Shown here piece after piece: positions 26,601 through 39,600 of a DNA stretch of 64,000 nucleotides. This stretch comes from Tomocerus qinae (taxonomy: Eukaryota; Arthropoda; Collembola; Entomobryomorpha; Tomoceridae). Under the pieces are notes generated by a model that was not told where the DNA came from, ran no database searches, and worked only from the letters and a program-made list of their open reading frames with translations. The translations under genes and the position numbers were made by a program. Where the stretch lies: positions 11,098,001-11,162,000 of the forward strand of contig CM034548.1 of the NCBI GenBank assembly GCA_020055645.1. Reading direction: 5' to 3'. Each line of letters opens with the position of its first letter. Position 1 is the first letter of the stretch.

Positions 26601-29600
26601 GAGAGCAGCAGCCATCTCTTGTTCTATCTAATACATGCTATAGCGCCAATTTTATTCAGATAAATAAGTTTAGCAGGAATTGCATTAGGATATCTCCATC
26701 AGCATGGCTAATATCGTCTAAAGTTACGACGTACATACACATAAATACAACTACACTCCTCTAATAATAATACTGTTTAAGGTAGGTATAAACTGGAATC
26801 CCACTCGGCTTAGAGAGAATAAATGACGTCTTCCTTCCAGAAGTGAGTCAGGGAGATATCTTCCAAATTTTGCATGCACTCGTCTCGGGTTTGACTCAAG
26901 TTACTACTACTACTGGTTGCTTGCTGCCGGTGTGTGCCAGCCAGCAGAAGTAGGTAAGTACCTACCTAAGTGGGCACATACCTTATTATATGGCTACTAC
27001 TATAGTAATTTGTATATGCATTGTAATATGTATAAGCATGGCAAATATGGAAAGAATGGAGTCTCCTTGATGCAAAATGAGTCCTCGTGGATATAATATG
27101 CAGTATAATGGCATTAAGTCAAGTCAGTAGGTTAGCATAACCTTATTGTACAGCGAGTCAACTGAGGAAAGGAGTCAAGATTGAATAAAAGAGTAGAGAA
27201 TTACCAAGATTGAAATTCGAAATAGCTAGTTAGCTACAATATGGACTCGTAAAGCGAGAACTGATCGAATAAAATAGACATTTAAGAGACTTTATGCACG
27301 GGTGCTTTTATATTTGCTGAGCATAGTATCTCCAACTCAACGAGAGATGAGATGAGAGAGAGTTTAAGGTACCTACAAAGTTGAGATTCGGATTTAGTCC
27401 TCTCTCTTTCTCTAGAATAGACGAGAATGATGATTATGACAAGACGGGAAGAGAATATTATGATTGGATTGCATCCGCTGTCGATAAATTAGATTCAGAT
27501 TCGGTTTCCGTTCAGGAACTCCGACTGTAAAGAAGACAAATAGTAAGTAAATAAGAGTTGGAAAAGGCCATGAGTTTCTCTCCTCGGCTCCAGTTACTCT
27601 TTTATCCTAAACTCAATCCAGACTTAGCAACCTACGCCATATATTTCCATTATGCCCACTCTTTATCTCTGCTCTTTCCTCCAAATCAAAATTGATCTAA
27701 CATAACATATTTAACTAGAGGAACGAGATGAGTGCGCCAACAATACCAAACCCATTTGCAAGTACAACCTACTTACGGAGCTTTACTTACTTTGTCACTG
27801 CATTAAACTTAAACAAGTCGCAAAGTCAAAAGACAGAGTTAATCCTTACAAGAACCTTTTCTACAATGTAATAATGTAAATTAGGTACTACATTAAATGT
27901 TGTAAATGGTTTCCCATGGGGATTACCATGGATGGAGAGGAATTTGCCAGACTCTTCCTATTGTCACTCTGATTTTCACCGGAGCCTATACTTCCAATGT
28001 CTTGCCAGCGCTCTTAACAGCATGATCATTACAAACCCCATCTATGGCGGGTGACTTAAAGGAGTCGTTTTAAGTGTAACAACCATGACCTTGACATACC
28101 AACGATAAATATCGTCCTGGCTTTTAGAAACTAGTTCAGTGACATATCAATGAATATGCATAGATGAATAGTAAGTATATAGGAAAATGGTTTCTGATTT
28201 CTGACTGATTTTCTGTCGGATTATTTTAATGGGCCGTTTGAAAACCAAAGGAATTAAATGAAAAATGATAGGAATCTGGTCGGACATTTATATATAGTCT
28301 TATTTTTTGTGGAGAGTCCAGTGTTATATTCTTTTTGCAGAGTGGTAAGTGGAGTGGAACTGGAGTGGACGGAGGAAAGACTTGCAAAACAGCATAAAAG
28401 AGAATTGAGTCGGGGAGTGAGACGGGCATAAATATAAATAGTATATCAGTGAGTGTGAGATAGGAAGGAAGTGGAGGACGAGGAGGATAACGAAGGATCG
28501 GTGTGGAGTAAACATATTATTCCATTTGGAAGAGACATCCTCAGTACTACTTAGAAGAAGTTGGTCTTAAGCATCCTTCTTACTGTTACATATGAATAGG
28601 ATGAATTCTTCTATCTCTACTTGACAATTTTTTCTCCGTTTCCTCGCAATATTCTATGTTGGAATTGCTCCCAAAGCAAGCAATGCAATCCATCCAAGCA
28701 TCTCAGCGATCGATCCCACCTCGCCATCCATAACTCTTTTTATAGCGCATCCTATCTCTAGCAAATTTGCCAAAATGATCATCTGCCTCTACTCTCTTTC
28801 TCACTTCATGTTCATAGTTCTTGAGTTTTTCACACTGCACAGTGTGAGGAGTTCTTCATAGCACTCACTCACTTACTCACATCCTTTTCTATCTCATCCC
28901 GTATAAAACATATTTCTGCCCTCGCTTGTCTTTCCATTATCTTCCTCTGACTCTCTTTACATTCGCTGACTGAGACTTCCCTCCCTGCACTCTCGTCCGC
29001 CGGATCACATTCTGCACACAATCTGTGATACATAGACTGATACTAACTAATAGTAGTAGTAAGAGTACTCTATACAACCACAGGCTACATGTATACATAC
29101 AACATAATCCTTGATCTAGCACACACATACCAATACTCGAATTGCAAAACGAATCTTACTGTACTTTATGTGAGAATTCCTACAAAGAAGTCACTTCTTC
29201 TTAAACTGTACTTTTTCCTAGTAGGACACACTAATGTGTAAAAGTATTACAGACGAGTCTTACTCACCCAGTCCTGTAGTAACTATGCGAGGAGTATTTA
29301 CTTGGAGTAGTAGGAGTTGGCGAAAAAAAGCAGTGGAAAAACCGCACCATTTGCTCCCGACCGACTCATCTCTTTGTCTTTTTCTTACTCCGATTCTTCC
29401 GCACTTCTCCAACACTCTCTCTCTAATACAATTTCCACAAATTTCTTTCGGACAAAGTCACTCAGTCCTTGACTACTATTTCATATAGATATGTACATGG
29501 CCAAAATAGAGTAAAACTCGCCCTTTATCAACTCTACTCATTGTAAGATCCACTATTTTCTGCACCACTTTCCATCCCATTTTACTCCTTCAGTTTCATT

Positions 29601-32600
29601 TATTGTACACCACTTTCAAACAAATATCTAACTAAAAGTAATCTAGTGAAGTACTCGTATGTACAGTGTAGGTACAGCGAATGTCTTTTGGTACATTTGC
29701 AATTCAACATATTATCTCCATGCAGTACTTACTGTATCACAATCATCATTATCGTCATCATCATATAACAATGTACATAAAAGATAAGCCCAGAAAACTG
29801 TTTCGTTTTATTTCCACATTACTTAGACACTTACAGCAGATATAATACTTATACCTACCTACATAACATCATTATAGTTACTCATCTGTAAATTGAGATG
29901 CTGCTGTAAGTATTTTTTGCATTATCAGCCCTATAGAATAGTTCTTCTGCGAATACTTAACTCCATATCTGTAGAAGATTCTATAGTAGTGGCCATGGCC
30001 CAAAAATTGACAAAACTTAACTGACGATGGGCAGAAGTTTGAATAGGTAGCCAAGTACTAGATAGAGATTAACCAGTACACAAATAGATACTACATTTAA
30101 TTTCATGTCCATTTAACGCGATTAGTGGTCGTCTCTTGGGCTATAGATAGGAGAGAGAGAGAGAGGTATCTACTACATATAAATTTCTGCCTTGCCATAA
30201 TATTTATTGTAGCCATTAAATGAAACTATTTAATTGAGAATTAACTCCTGCTCCATACTAGTGATACGTATTTTGTCCTTTGCACATGGCTGAGTATTAT
30301 GAATCTATTCAAATTGAATTGATGTGCCCTAGTAGTAATAATATCTTGTTCACTACCCCGAGAATAGAATCACGTCGATAGAAGAATTTAATACGAATGC
30401 ATCTGGTTGGAGCCTGGTTGTTGGGTGCAGTGAGTTCGTCTGTGTTTGTGTATGGCAGAGAGGAGAAGATGAAAGAGCAATAAGGCGAAGAAAAAGAGGA
30501 TGAAGAGGAGAAAAGATGATAGGAATTAGGATTTGCATTGGAAACAACAATAGGCCATCGGCAAGAGCCAGTAAGAGCAAAATGGAGGACGTTGATTCGT
30601 TAAGAAGTAGTTGCATTGCATATCTGGCTGAGTGGCAATGCCTAATAGCTAATACTACCTTTACTCTCCTTTGGCTACAAAAACATGCCTCGTTCACATT
30701 AACGTTATGTCCTTACGCTCTACTCCACAACAATATCTAATACCTACGAAAGACTACAATGCAATGCAACAAGCAGAGCTAAAAGGTACAGAATGCAATG
30801 TCTCCCTATATATCCTAGTCTAGTGTATATATCTATATAATAATAATGATAAGGATACACATCTACATATGTATGTCTATTACAACAAGAAAGTAATATT
30901 GTAGGTAGGTAATAGCATTTCTTACTTATGAACTTGCTTTCCTTACTTTATTAAACATACTTAATGCTCACTTTATAAGACCTTTTAGCTATCTTTTGTG
31001 TTCTTTATATCCATAGATAAGGTAGACTCGGAAAGAAAGAGACACGGCATACCTACAGACTATTTAGATCCTTATATACTTAAATTCAGGTATACACACA
31101 CATATATAAAGAATAGTTACTGGACGGGCTGGCTGTGACTGGACTCTTCTGAGCTGGTATATAAACTAGTATAGCCATAGCCATGGCATTCCACATAATA
31201 ATATATCTTCAATATTCATACACCTTAAGAAGCAAGTTAACTGCCTTTAGTTACCTACGAAATAGGAAAAGAGAGACCTTTGGTATATCTATAATCTGTA
31301 GAATAAAAGTTGGCTGGTTGGATTGAAGTTGGAGAACATGCAGACCCGAGAGTGAGCGAGGTAGTCCTTAACTAACTCCAATCCAACGATAAAAACCTCT
31401 CCTCAAGTTTGAGCAACCTTTTGTTACTCCTGCCTATGCTCTGTCATCCACTTACTTCTACCACTATCTGTCTTATCTCCTCTGTCTCCCTGGACTCTAC
31501 AAAAGATATTTCTGCTTCATATACATTTCTTATATATTGCCCATGGCATTCATGCAATGAAATGCACTGCGACTCTTCTGTTATTATGAAGACGAGTGAC
31601 CAACTTTTCACTTCAAATTTCTCACTTCTTTTCCAAGTTTTCTTTCGACAAACCATAAATATTATATTGGTATAACTCATGTTATAGTGGATGATATGAT
31701 TATGTGTATAATATTATAGGAGGAGAGACGCGTAGCATACCATACCTACGCACACTCACGCACTCTCACAAGGCTAAATTAAAAAATGCCTCACTCACAT
31801 CGGCTACAGTTACTGTCTCTGTTAATTAATTTCGGTATCATTTTATTGGACAAGATATTACTTCACTGTAGAGTGGTCTAAATGGAAATAATCACAGAAA
31901 TATACAAAATGGGCCTTACCAGAGAATAAAAGATCCATCATGCTCCATGTAGGAATGACGCTCCAAAAAAATAACGAATCGCACAAGGAACAGAGAGCTC
32001 TAGGGACTCTCTGTCCAAATTGTAAAATTGGAAACAAAATAATAAAACTCAAAACATGTTGATATCTTGAAATGAAGAACCAAACACTATTTAATTAGTA
32101 TATATTTTGCAGTAGTAAGTAGTACCGAAATGGGTATCGATGTATAATGATTAACTTTTTAAAAACATTCAACAAAAAATATATATCTGGAGTGAAGAGG
32201 ACACAAGGTTGATTCAGCCCGAGAGTGTTGCACGGATTAGTGAATAATAATATTTACCACGAAACACAGAAAAACTTTGTTAAGAACAAACAAAGAATGT
32301 TGAGCAGACTTTTAATAGCGGAGAACGTGGAGGTGAAGGAAACCAGGGAGAGAGATACACTCGAGTGAGTTGTATGCGAGGAACTCGTTGTTTCTACGAA
32401 ATCCGGTGCACTGCATGTAAATATGCCATAGAGATGATGATTATTGTATGTAAACGTGTCACAAATATATTCCGATGGAGAAATATCAAACGGACTTCAA
32501 TTGAATCAGATTGAAAGGGAGCACAGGAAACTTCGCACTAAAACTTGGACAATACGAACATGAATGAGAATTTTCCAGGAATAATTTTGTGGATGGAAAC

Positions 32601-35600
32601 TTAAACTGGGTGAGCTTTTCATAAATGACTGGAATGATGATTTACTCCGAATTTGCTTGCTTGCTCAGGTTTAGTTCACTTGGTTTCGTTGACGAATTTG
32701 GTTACTGGAGTTCTTGCTTGCTCTCACTTACGTTAACGTAGTTGTTCCCTCACACACTCCAATTCCGACTCTCAACTTTTCAACAGAATCAAGAGCTCTG
32801 CTCCTTTGCTATTGATGATGCTAATGGAAATATTACATGGACAGGTATGTCCCCTTGTTCCTTGGTATCTCCTCCACGTACGTAATACTTTGTTCATTGC
32901 ATCCCTCTTGATTGTACGTATGTATGTATATATACGAGTAGTATGTGAAGAATACGACTTCTTTCTTAACCAGTACACACCAAACGAAACACAAACACAC
33001 TCTGCGGTCTATCTCTTCAATGTACAAAGTATGTAATGCTAAGTGTAATTGTGTAGCTCCGTAAGAGTTAACATACGCTAAGATAGACAGGTAAACGACT
33101 ATATAGATATATATAATCAGTACTATATAAAAGTTTGTTATAATATGAACACACTGACTGCGTTGTTTAGTTGTCTTCTTCTTCTGACTATATACTACAG
33201 ACGAAGTAAAGTAGATGAGTGAGGTTAGGTGATGTTTTGTTTAGCTAGAGTGCTCAGAGCTAACCTATAAGCTGACAATAAGTTAAACTGACTTGACTAA
33301 CTTTGTAAGCTATGCTGCACGACATAGCTATAAAGACATAATAATATTCTAGTACACTTTCTTATCACCATCAGTCTTATTGTTAGCTATTCCTATGGCC
33401 TGAGTACACGTAATATGCAACGCAATGCAATGCAATTCATCTGATTCTGACTGAATCTCTCCGTAGAAGAACACAACAGAATCTGGTTTCCTTTGCCTTA
33501 CCTTATTATTATTATATAGTCGTATATACCTTATAGTCTACATTTGTCGTGTCGTGTATTCAAGTCAACGGGACGAACGGGGCTAGCTAGGGTTGGAAAT
33601 AAAGGGGATAAACAAGCATAGTTTCTGAAGTGAGAGACTTGACTAACTGAGACCAAGACAAGACAGCCACAACAGAACCCTAGAACTTGTACTCGACACA
33701 TTCAAAGCCACAGTAAAGGTAAGCTCAAAGGTTTGTGTCGTTGTTAGTGTACAAGCTATAGACAAAATGCATTTACAAACACACACACACAGATAGGTAT
33801 GTACATAGGACAAGTAATAAGGATTGAAAATACAGTATCTATCCATGTAAGTGATGTGTATGTACTAAGGACACATCAACAACCCTCCAACTACAACTTG
33901 CATTGTAGTAGATTGAGTGCATTATATTTATTACGTATAACTATAACATCCAAAGAAAAAACACTCAAGTTCGGCAGGGAATAGTTTGTTTCATGTTGGA
34001 ACAGAGCTTGTAATAGTACACCCTATATATAGAGGGATGCATAATAGATATAAATTGTATATACATACCGAACAAACACAACTATACAAATATCCACGTA
34101 TGTACATGGAAATAAGAGACAGATAGATAGTTAAATATGCACATTATAAAGGACATAAAAGCATAGCTAACTAAAAGCTTTATAAGATATAGAATACAAT
34201 GTAGAACATAACACAAAGGTTCCACACAAATTCCGCTTGCCGTGTTGCCTATCGCTTCATGATTCTAAATCTTCCTTGACTCACTCACTCTCAGACTCTC
34301 TATATCGCGTTGTTAGTGCCAATGTTATTGCTTTAAATATGAGTCGTTTGTATGTACATACACTCTATGTGCATTACATATGGGGCTATGCAAAACTCGG
34401 ACTAAAACGAACCAAACTCCCTTCGGCTTTTGGCTCCGGTTGTATGCATATATATATATTTACTTAGATGGTGTATGAAACATTAAAGTATGGATGTCTA
34501 TAAGGTGTATGTATGTATGTATGAAAAGGCAAGCTGTTTGAAGTTAGGCTAACGTTCACAATAGGCAGGGAAGACGCTGAGAAGTGCATTGTGAATTGTG
34601 ATGTTTCTGTGAGTGAACAATCCAGGAGAAGAGGAAAGGAAACCAACCCCTAATGTGAGTTAAAGTTGCTTTCAGCCATCACATTGAAGAAGAAGGAGAA
34701 CATCTATCTAACATGTGTGTAATGCAGCCATGCAACTCTCGAAAAACCACACCACCATCAACAACAACGAAAGGATAGGGTACAGGGGATACGCGTATTG
34801 CCAGGAGTTAGATACAGGTTTGTAGTAAGTAAGCGAAACTCTCTCTGTTGGTTGGACTAAAGCAAAGTAAATGTAACGCTGAATGTAAGAAGAGAACAAC
34901 TCTTCCAAAAATCCCGTCCTAGGAGACTTGGCAAGAGAACATTCCATCGTGAAATTCAAGGGGGTTACTTACATCAGTTACATCCACATCCATCTAATGG
35001 GGGTGGTTTCCTTTCCTCGACTTGACTATGGCTCCTGGGTCTTTTCCTCTCCACTATTTTATTATATGGACGCATGGAATGGGTTCCTATTCTTTCCATT
35101 CCCTCCGAATAATATATCCCCTATAAAATATATTGCTTAGCTTTCTGTAAAGTAAGTAAGTAATATTATGCATCTGTATGTAATGCATGTTTTTATTTAG
35201 ATATGGACATACCATAATATTATAGTATTATACATATTAGGTACTACTCCTTATCTATGTGGAACTAGTATAATGTGTTGCTTTAGTTTACTATTTTACA
35301 TTCTAGTCCTTGTATATATAAATAAATGTAATAATAATATATAGATGTTCGCTGGAGCGTCGTCGTTGATGTATAGTATGTAGAGAGAGAGCGCGTAGGG
35401 TTAGTTTTGTTAGTTAGGGTTCCATTCCAGAGTCGAATGGAGAGAATAGTACAATAGAAAGCATGAATGCTTGTATAAGGTGAACAAATAGGTATTATAG
35501 GGTTTTAGTAGGTATTTATAAATGTGCAGTACTACAGTAGACAGAGGGAATTCACTCAGAGTTGGACTCTAAGGGCATGGAATGGGTCGTAAGTATTAGA

Positions 35601-35794
35601 GAGTTATAGACGGAGGAAATCCATTGCCTCTCCATTCCTCCATTAAAGTAACGTCGAGGTCGAGACCGAGCCGAGAGGGTAGCTTTTAAAACCATTCTTT
35701 TCCAACTTTCCTGTGCTCCTCCGTATCTGTATTTATGCTATTAACGTGGATAAGCCAGAGCAATTGGAGGCAGACAGCAGACGAGGAGAGGGAA

Positions 35795-35832
35795 GGAAGG
35801 ATACCATGGAAGGATACCATGGAAGGATACCA
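35795..35832. repeat. 13-bp tandem repeat, 2.9 copies
   Basis: Unit GGAAGGATACCAT, two perfect copies plus a third lacking its last base, in purine-rich DNA. Confidence 0.9.
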
Positions 35833-36656
35833 GGCAGGCTGAGAGAGATAGAGGACTGACTGGAGAAGAGGATCTAGGCGCCCTGGCACTCAACTCCACA
35901 TACTTCTCTCCATCCATACGCATACTATTGTAATGGATAGATAGAGAGGCATGCAATATCATCCGTACTCACCGCCGGCCCAAGAAAGGTTGTATTTGTA
36001 TGCAAACTTATCTTGAGTACGCGAGAGCTGGGGCACAAGCTAATGTAAATTGTAATGTAGTGTGGCATTATACTCAAAGAAAAGCGACCTAACAAATAAC
36101 TAAAGATAGGTACACAGCTCAGCATCACATAACCACTTTTATGTGTATGAAAACTTGAAATAGTTAGATTCAAGATTTAATATAATCGCATAACTGGCTC
36201 TACATGTCTTCCCTACCTACACAAACACACATTGCATACTTACTTACCTGCTCTCTTGCATTGGTAATGATAATCCATCCAGCCGAACTAAGTCAACCTA
36301 TAAGCAATATGCAGTTCGTACATTTACTACATGAGCTGAGTGAGCCAGTGAGGTTGGCAAGAGCTTATGTGATGTTAGCATCAGATATTATTTAGCTTAC
36401 TACGATTAGACATGTTCTTTTCTACATTATTACGAAGCTTGTCTTCGATGCATGTACTTAGGAATGATGAGACTAAAAAATCTGCCCTTGCCTTCCACAC
36501 ATATAGACACAACCAACTTGCATTCGATAGACAAGTCTGTTAAACCAGCTTTCTAGGGTTTTAATTTGGCGATATAGAACAGAGGTTTGCCGAACCAAGC
36601 ACATATCTTTTCTCACGGCTCCCATAATCATCTCATAAATGAAATGTGCTTATTGC

Positions 36657-36698
36657 ATATATATATAGTATAATACTATATATATATATATATATATC
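36657..36698. repeat. Perfect AT-rich palindrome followed by a TA tract
   Basis: Arms of 15 nt (36657-36671 and 36673-36687) are exact reverse complements around a single A at 36672, with GTAT/ATAC at the centre and TA repeats outside. The right side continues as TA to about 36698. Cruciform-capable; probably an inverted microsatellite. Confidence 0.85.
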
Positions 36699-39600
36699 AT
36701 CTTTTCATCTATACTAATATGTATACATGCATATGCATGGTGCGAATGTGTACTACTACTAGTACTCACTCACTACTATGTACTACTTATAAGCAAGTGC
36801 ATTATTATATTATTATTATTATTATAGTAATACTTATAGTATATAGTCTTCATCCATTTCAAGGCTTGGCGAGGTTTGCTATCTATTTGGTATGTAATGT
36901 AATCTAATGGGATGCAACAAACAACCTAATATACCAGATGCAATCAGAGACTGTCTTCATTGCAGTCCTGTCAAACGAAGGAAACTCTCCTAACGAAGAA
37001 ACTATGTCTTATATGCAATGAGTTTGATTGTTGTGAGATGAAAAGAATGAGTTAAAGAGCTAAAGTAAGAAGTCAGAAGAAGGATGTCCATATTAGAACA
37101 ACGCAATGCAACTAATGCACACGATTAGAAACTCTCGGACAAGAAAGACAGTGGAGCTTATTTCATTAAAGGAAGATCCACTGGCTGGTTGGATTTGACG
37201 AAGAAAGGAGCCAGACCAGACAAGCAATAGCATCAACAGTCGACAACAAACATGCAGGATTCTATGTAGATTGAAATTGAACTGAAGAAAGAGACATGGG
37301 TTGATGTTAACTTAAAACTGACTGTGAGTGACTCGACTTGAGAGTTAAAGATGTTTAGAAAAATGCAATGCCCTCAATCCCTAACACATAACACAATGCG
37401 AGAACGTAATAAGAAGAAGGATTATATTAGCTAAGCAAGCCAAAAAGCCATGCCATGCAAAGTATTACCTAGGTGTATATAATGGGCAACTTTGACTCTT
37501 CAAGTGCTTACTTGTGTACGTACACTTGAATTGTATCGCTCCAAACGTATACTGCCTGCATTACATTGTATTACATTAACGGCAGTAATTGTTAAGTGTC
37601 ATTACTTTACTTACACTTTACATGGGACTCTGAGAAAAACGGAGATTGCCTCCTTTGCTTCACTTTTAGTAATAGCTTTATACTCACCCAAGTCCTCTTC
37701 AGGTGGCTACAGTCCAACCATTTCGTATCAACTGCCATGGCTAACTATTACTTAACTATATACTTACAGGCATGCGATGCCAGATTGGATTATTGCGAAG
37801 TTGCTGCAAACATACGGGCAGATGTATTAAATACAGACCTACTCTACTAGTCTATAATATAATACTAACTATAACTATGGAGTATATGCAGACAATAAAT
37901 GTGTGTACATGCATAATATTATTACATATTGAAGGTATTTATACAACTTCACCGTACATTACTCACCAGCAGAATATTATAATGTGTAATAATATACTTT
38001 TTTTGACCATTCCACACACACTGATATATAGATTATAATAATAATACAAGCCCTGTAAGTAATGCAGGGACTTGTCTGCCATGCCTTGGCATGACTTGAT
38101 TTGACTCTGTCCATTCTTTGGCACTCTTGTACTATCTACCCCGTCTGTCTGTCTGTCTCACTTGGTTTGTCTATATAATGCCTATATGCACAACACAATC
38201 AAGCCAAACGGAGTGAACATTACAATCGAGGGGAAGACAACACACCCTTTCTTTGCCTATTTTAATTTAGCTGGAAACCTCACCTTCTTCTAAATCAAAC
38301 CATAGATTCACAACACATTGCATTTGATCTCCATTTAAGAATAAGCAAAGGAAGACACCTTCGGACCAGATATTCATTACCTCCTCAGATATTTGTAGGC
38401 AAACACCTTGCTCTTGTAAAAATACATTATAGCCAGTGGTTACTGCATATAAGATATATTTGTAGTATAATAATGCTAATAGCCCGAGTGCATTTTATAT
38501 AACGTCTGTTTAATTGCATACGTACGTACTACATTTGATGTAATAAATGTTTTTATAGCATTTACACACACCACCAACCACCATGCAGTGAGTGTTCTTT
38601 CTACGCGTAGGATTTATATCTTTTTGTGTCAGAAATATAAATGTGTGAAATCCAGGGTACTAAATAGTAATAATGTTATGCACATACCTAGGCTTATTTT
38701 GACTTTGCAGATGTTCTCGATATAGGTATACGTATGTTACGTTTCATTGCTTGTTTCTGTGTTACAAATAGTCCATTTCCATTCCAATATCAACGATCCA
38801 AAACGAAATTCCAAATATACGCAGCCAAGTATGCAAATGCACTTTAAAATGACTCCCTTTTACTCTTTGGTTGACTTGGCTGTAATGAAATGCAGGCTTG
38901 ACTCTAACTATTTACTACGAGTGGAATGCCATTGAAGTTAGTCCTATCACCTACCAACGAATTCTATAATACTTGCTTATTAGCCAACTATAGACAAAAC
39001 ACTCTTTCTTATTCTGTTTTGATGTTGTGCATGCATGTGTTAGTACTGACTCTTTACAGCTCTACTTCTTGCGATTAAAGCTTTCGTTAGTTTGCTTTAC
39101 TTATCGTTAGTGAAATGCATTTCTTGCATACTCCATCGCATAACATACAAAACGTTACACTTAATTCTGATGTTATATAGTGTGTTCAGACAGGGACGAG
39201 ACAGGGAACACACTGTCATATATTTTACTTTTCGAAGGTCTTTAAGAGTGAGATTCTAATGCCTATTTACACACACAAAGTATTTGTATAGCGTACATCC
39301 ACACGCATTTGCATAGCTTTCTCAAATCTATTTCAGAGTGAGTGTAATGAAACTTCAAATTGAATTGAAATTCCAACTCCTTACATTAGATTACCTTACA
39401 AGTAATTTCCCATCAAATCAGTGCAGATAAGATTGTTCTTGATTGTTATGTTGAGAAGGATCAAAGCATACAAATACACGAGTCAAATCAAACTATCTCT
39501 CTAACAATACGTAACACAGGCCAAACTCATTAAAATTGCCAACTAACGATAAATATTAATTCTCCCTTTACATTACTGCATTATTATCTATTTTCGTTCG

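Larger units (their letters stand above)
20001..30000. other. Gene-poor simple-sequence DNA, 20-30 kb
   Basis: No recognised gene. Contains the 170-codon frame at 20924-21436, an ACTGA-type repeat at about 23594-23655, the inverted GTAGGTA/TACCTAC pair near 26950-26966 and a 16-nt hairpin CACACTGCACAGTGTG at 28831-28846. Purine-rich DNA (28.3-28.5 kb) is followed by pyrimidine-rich DNA (28.6-29.0 kb). The 20145-20434 stretch is open on both strands but matches nothing known to me. Confidence 0.55.
30001..39000. other. Gene-poor simple-sequence DNA, 30-39 kb
   Basis: No recognised gene. Notable sites are a GA tract at about 30151-30162, a 13-bp tandem repeat at 35795-35832, an AT palindrome with a following TA tract at 36657-36698, TTA/ATT repeats near 36805-36825 and a CATGCC-TT-GGCATG hairpin near 38080. 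Open frames are under 120 codons and look like shadows of low-complexity DNA. Confidence 0.55.

Noticed and set aside
30625..30635. TGGCTGAGTGG, a match to the tRNA A box
   Set aside because: No B box follows and no cloverleaf or repeat structure could be drawn; treated as chance.
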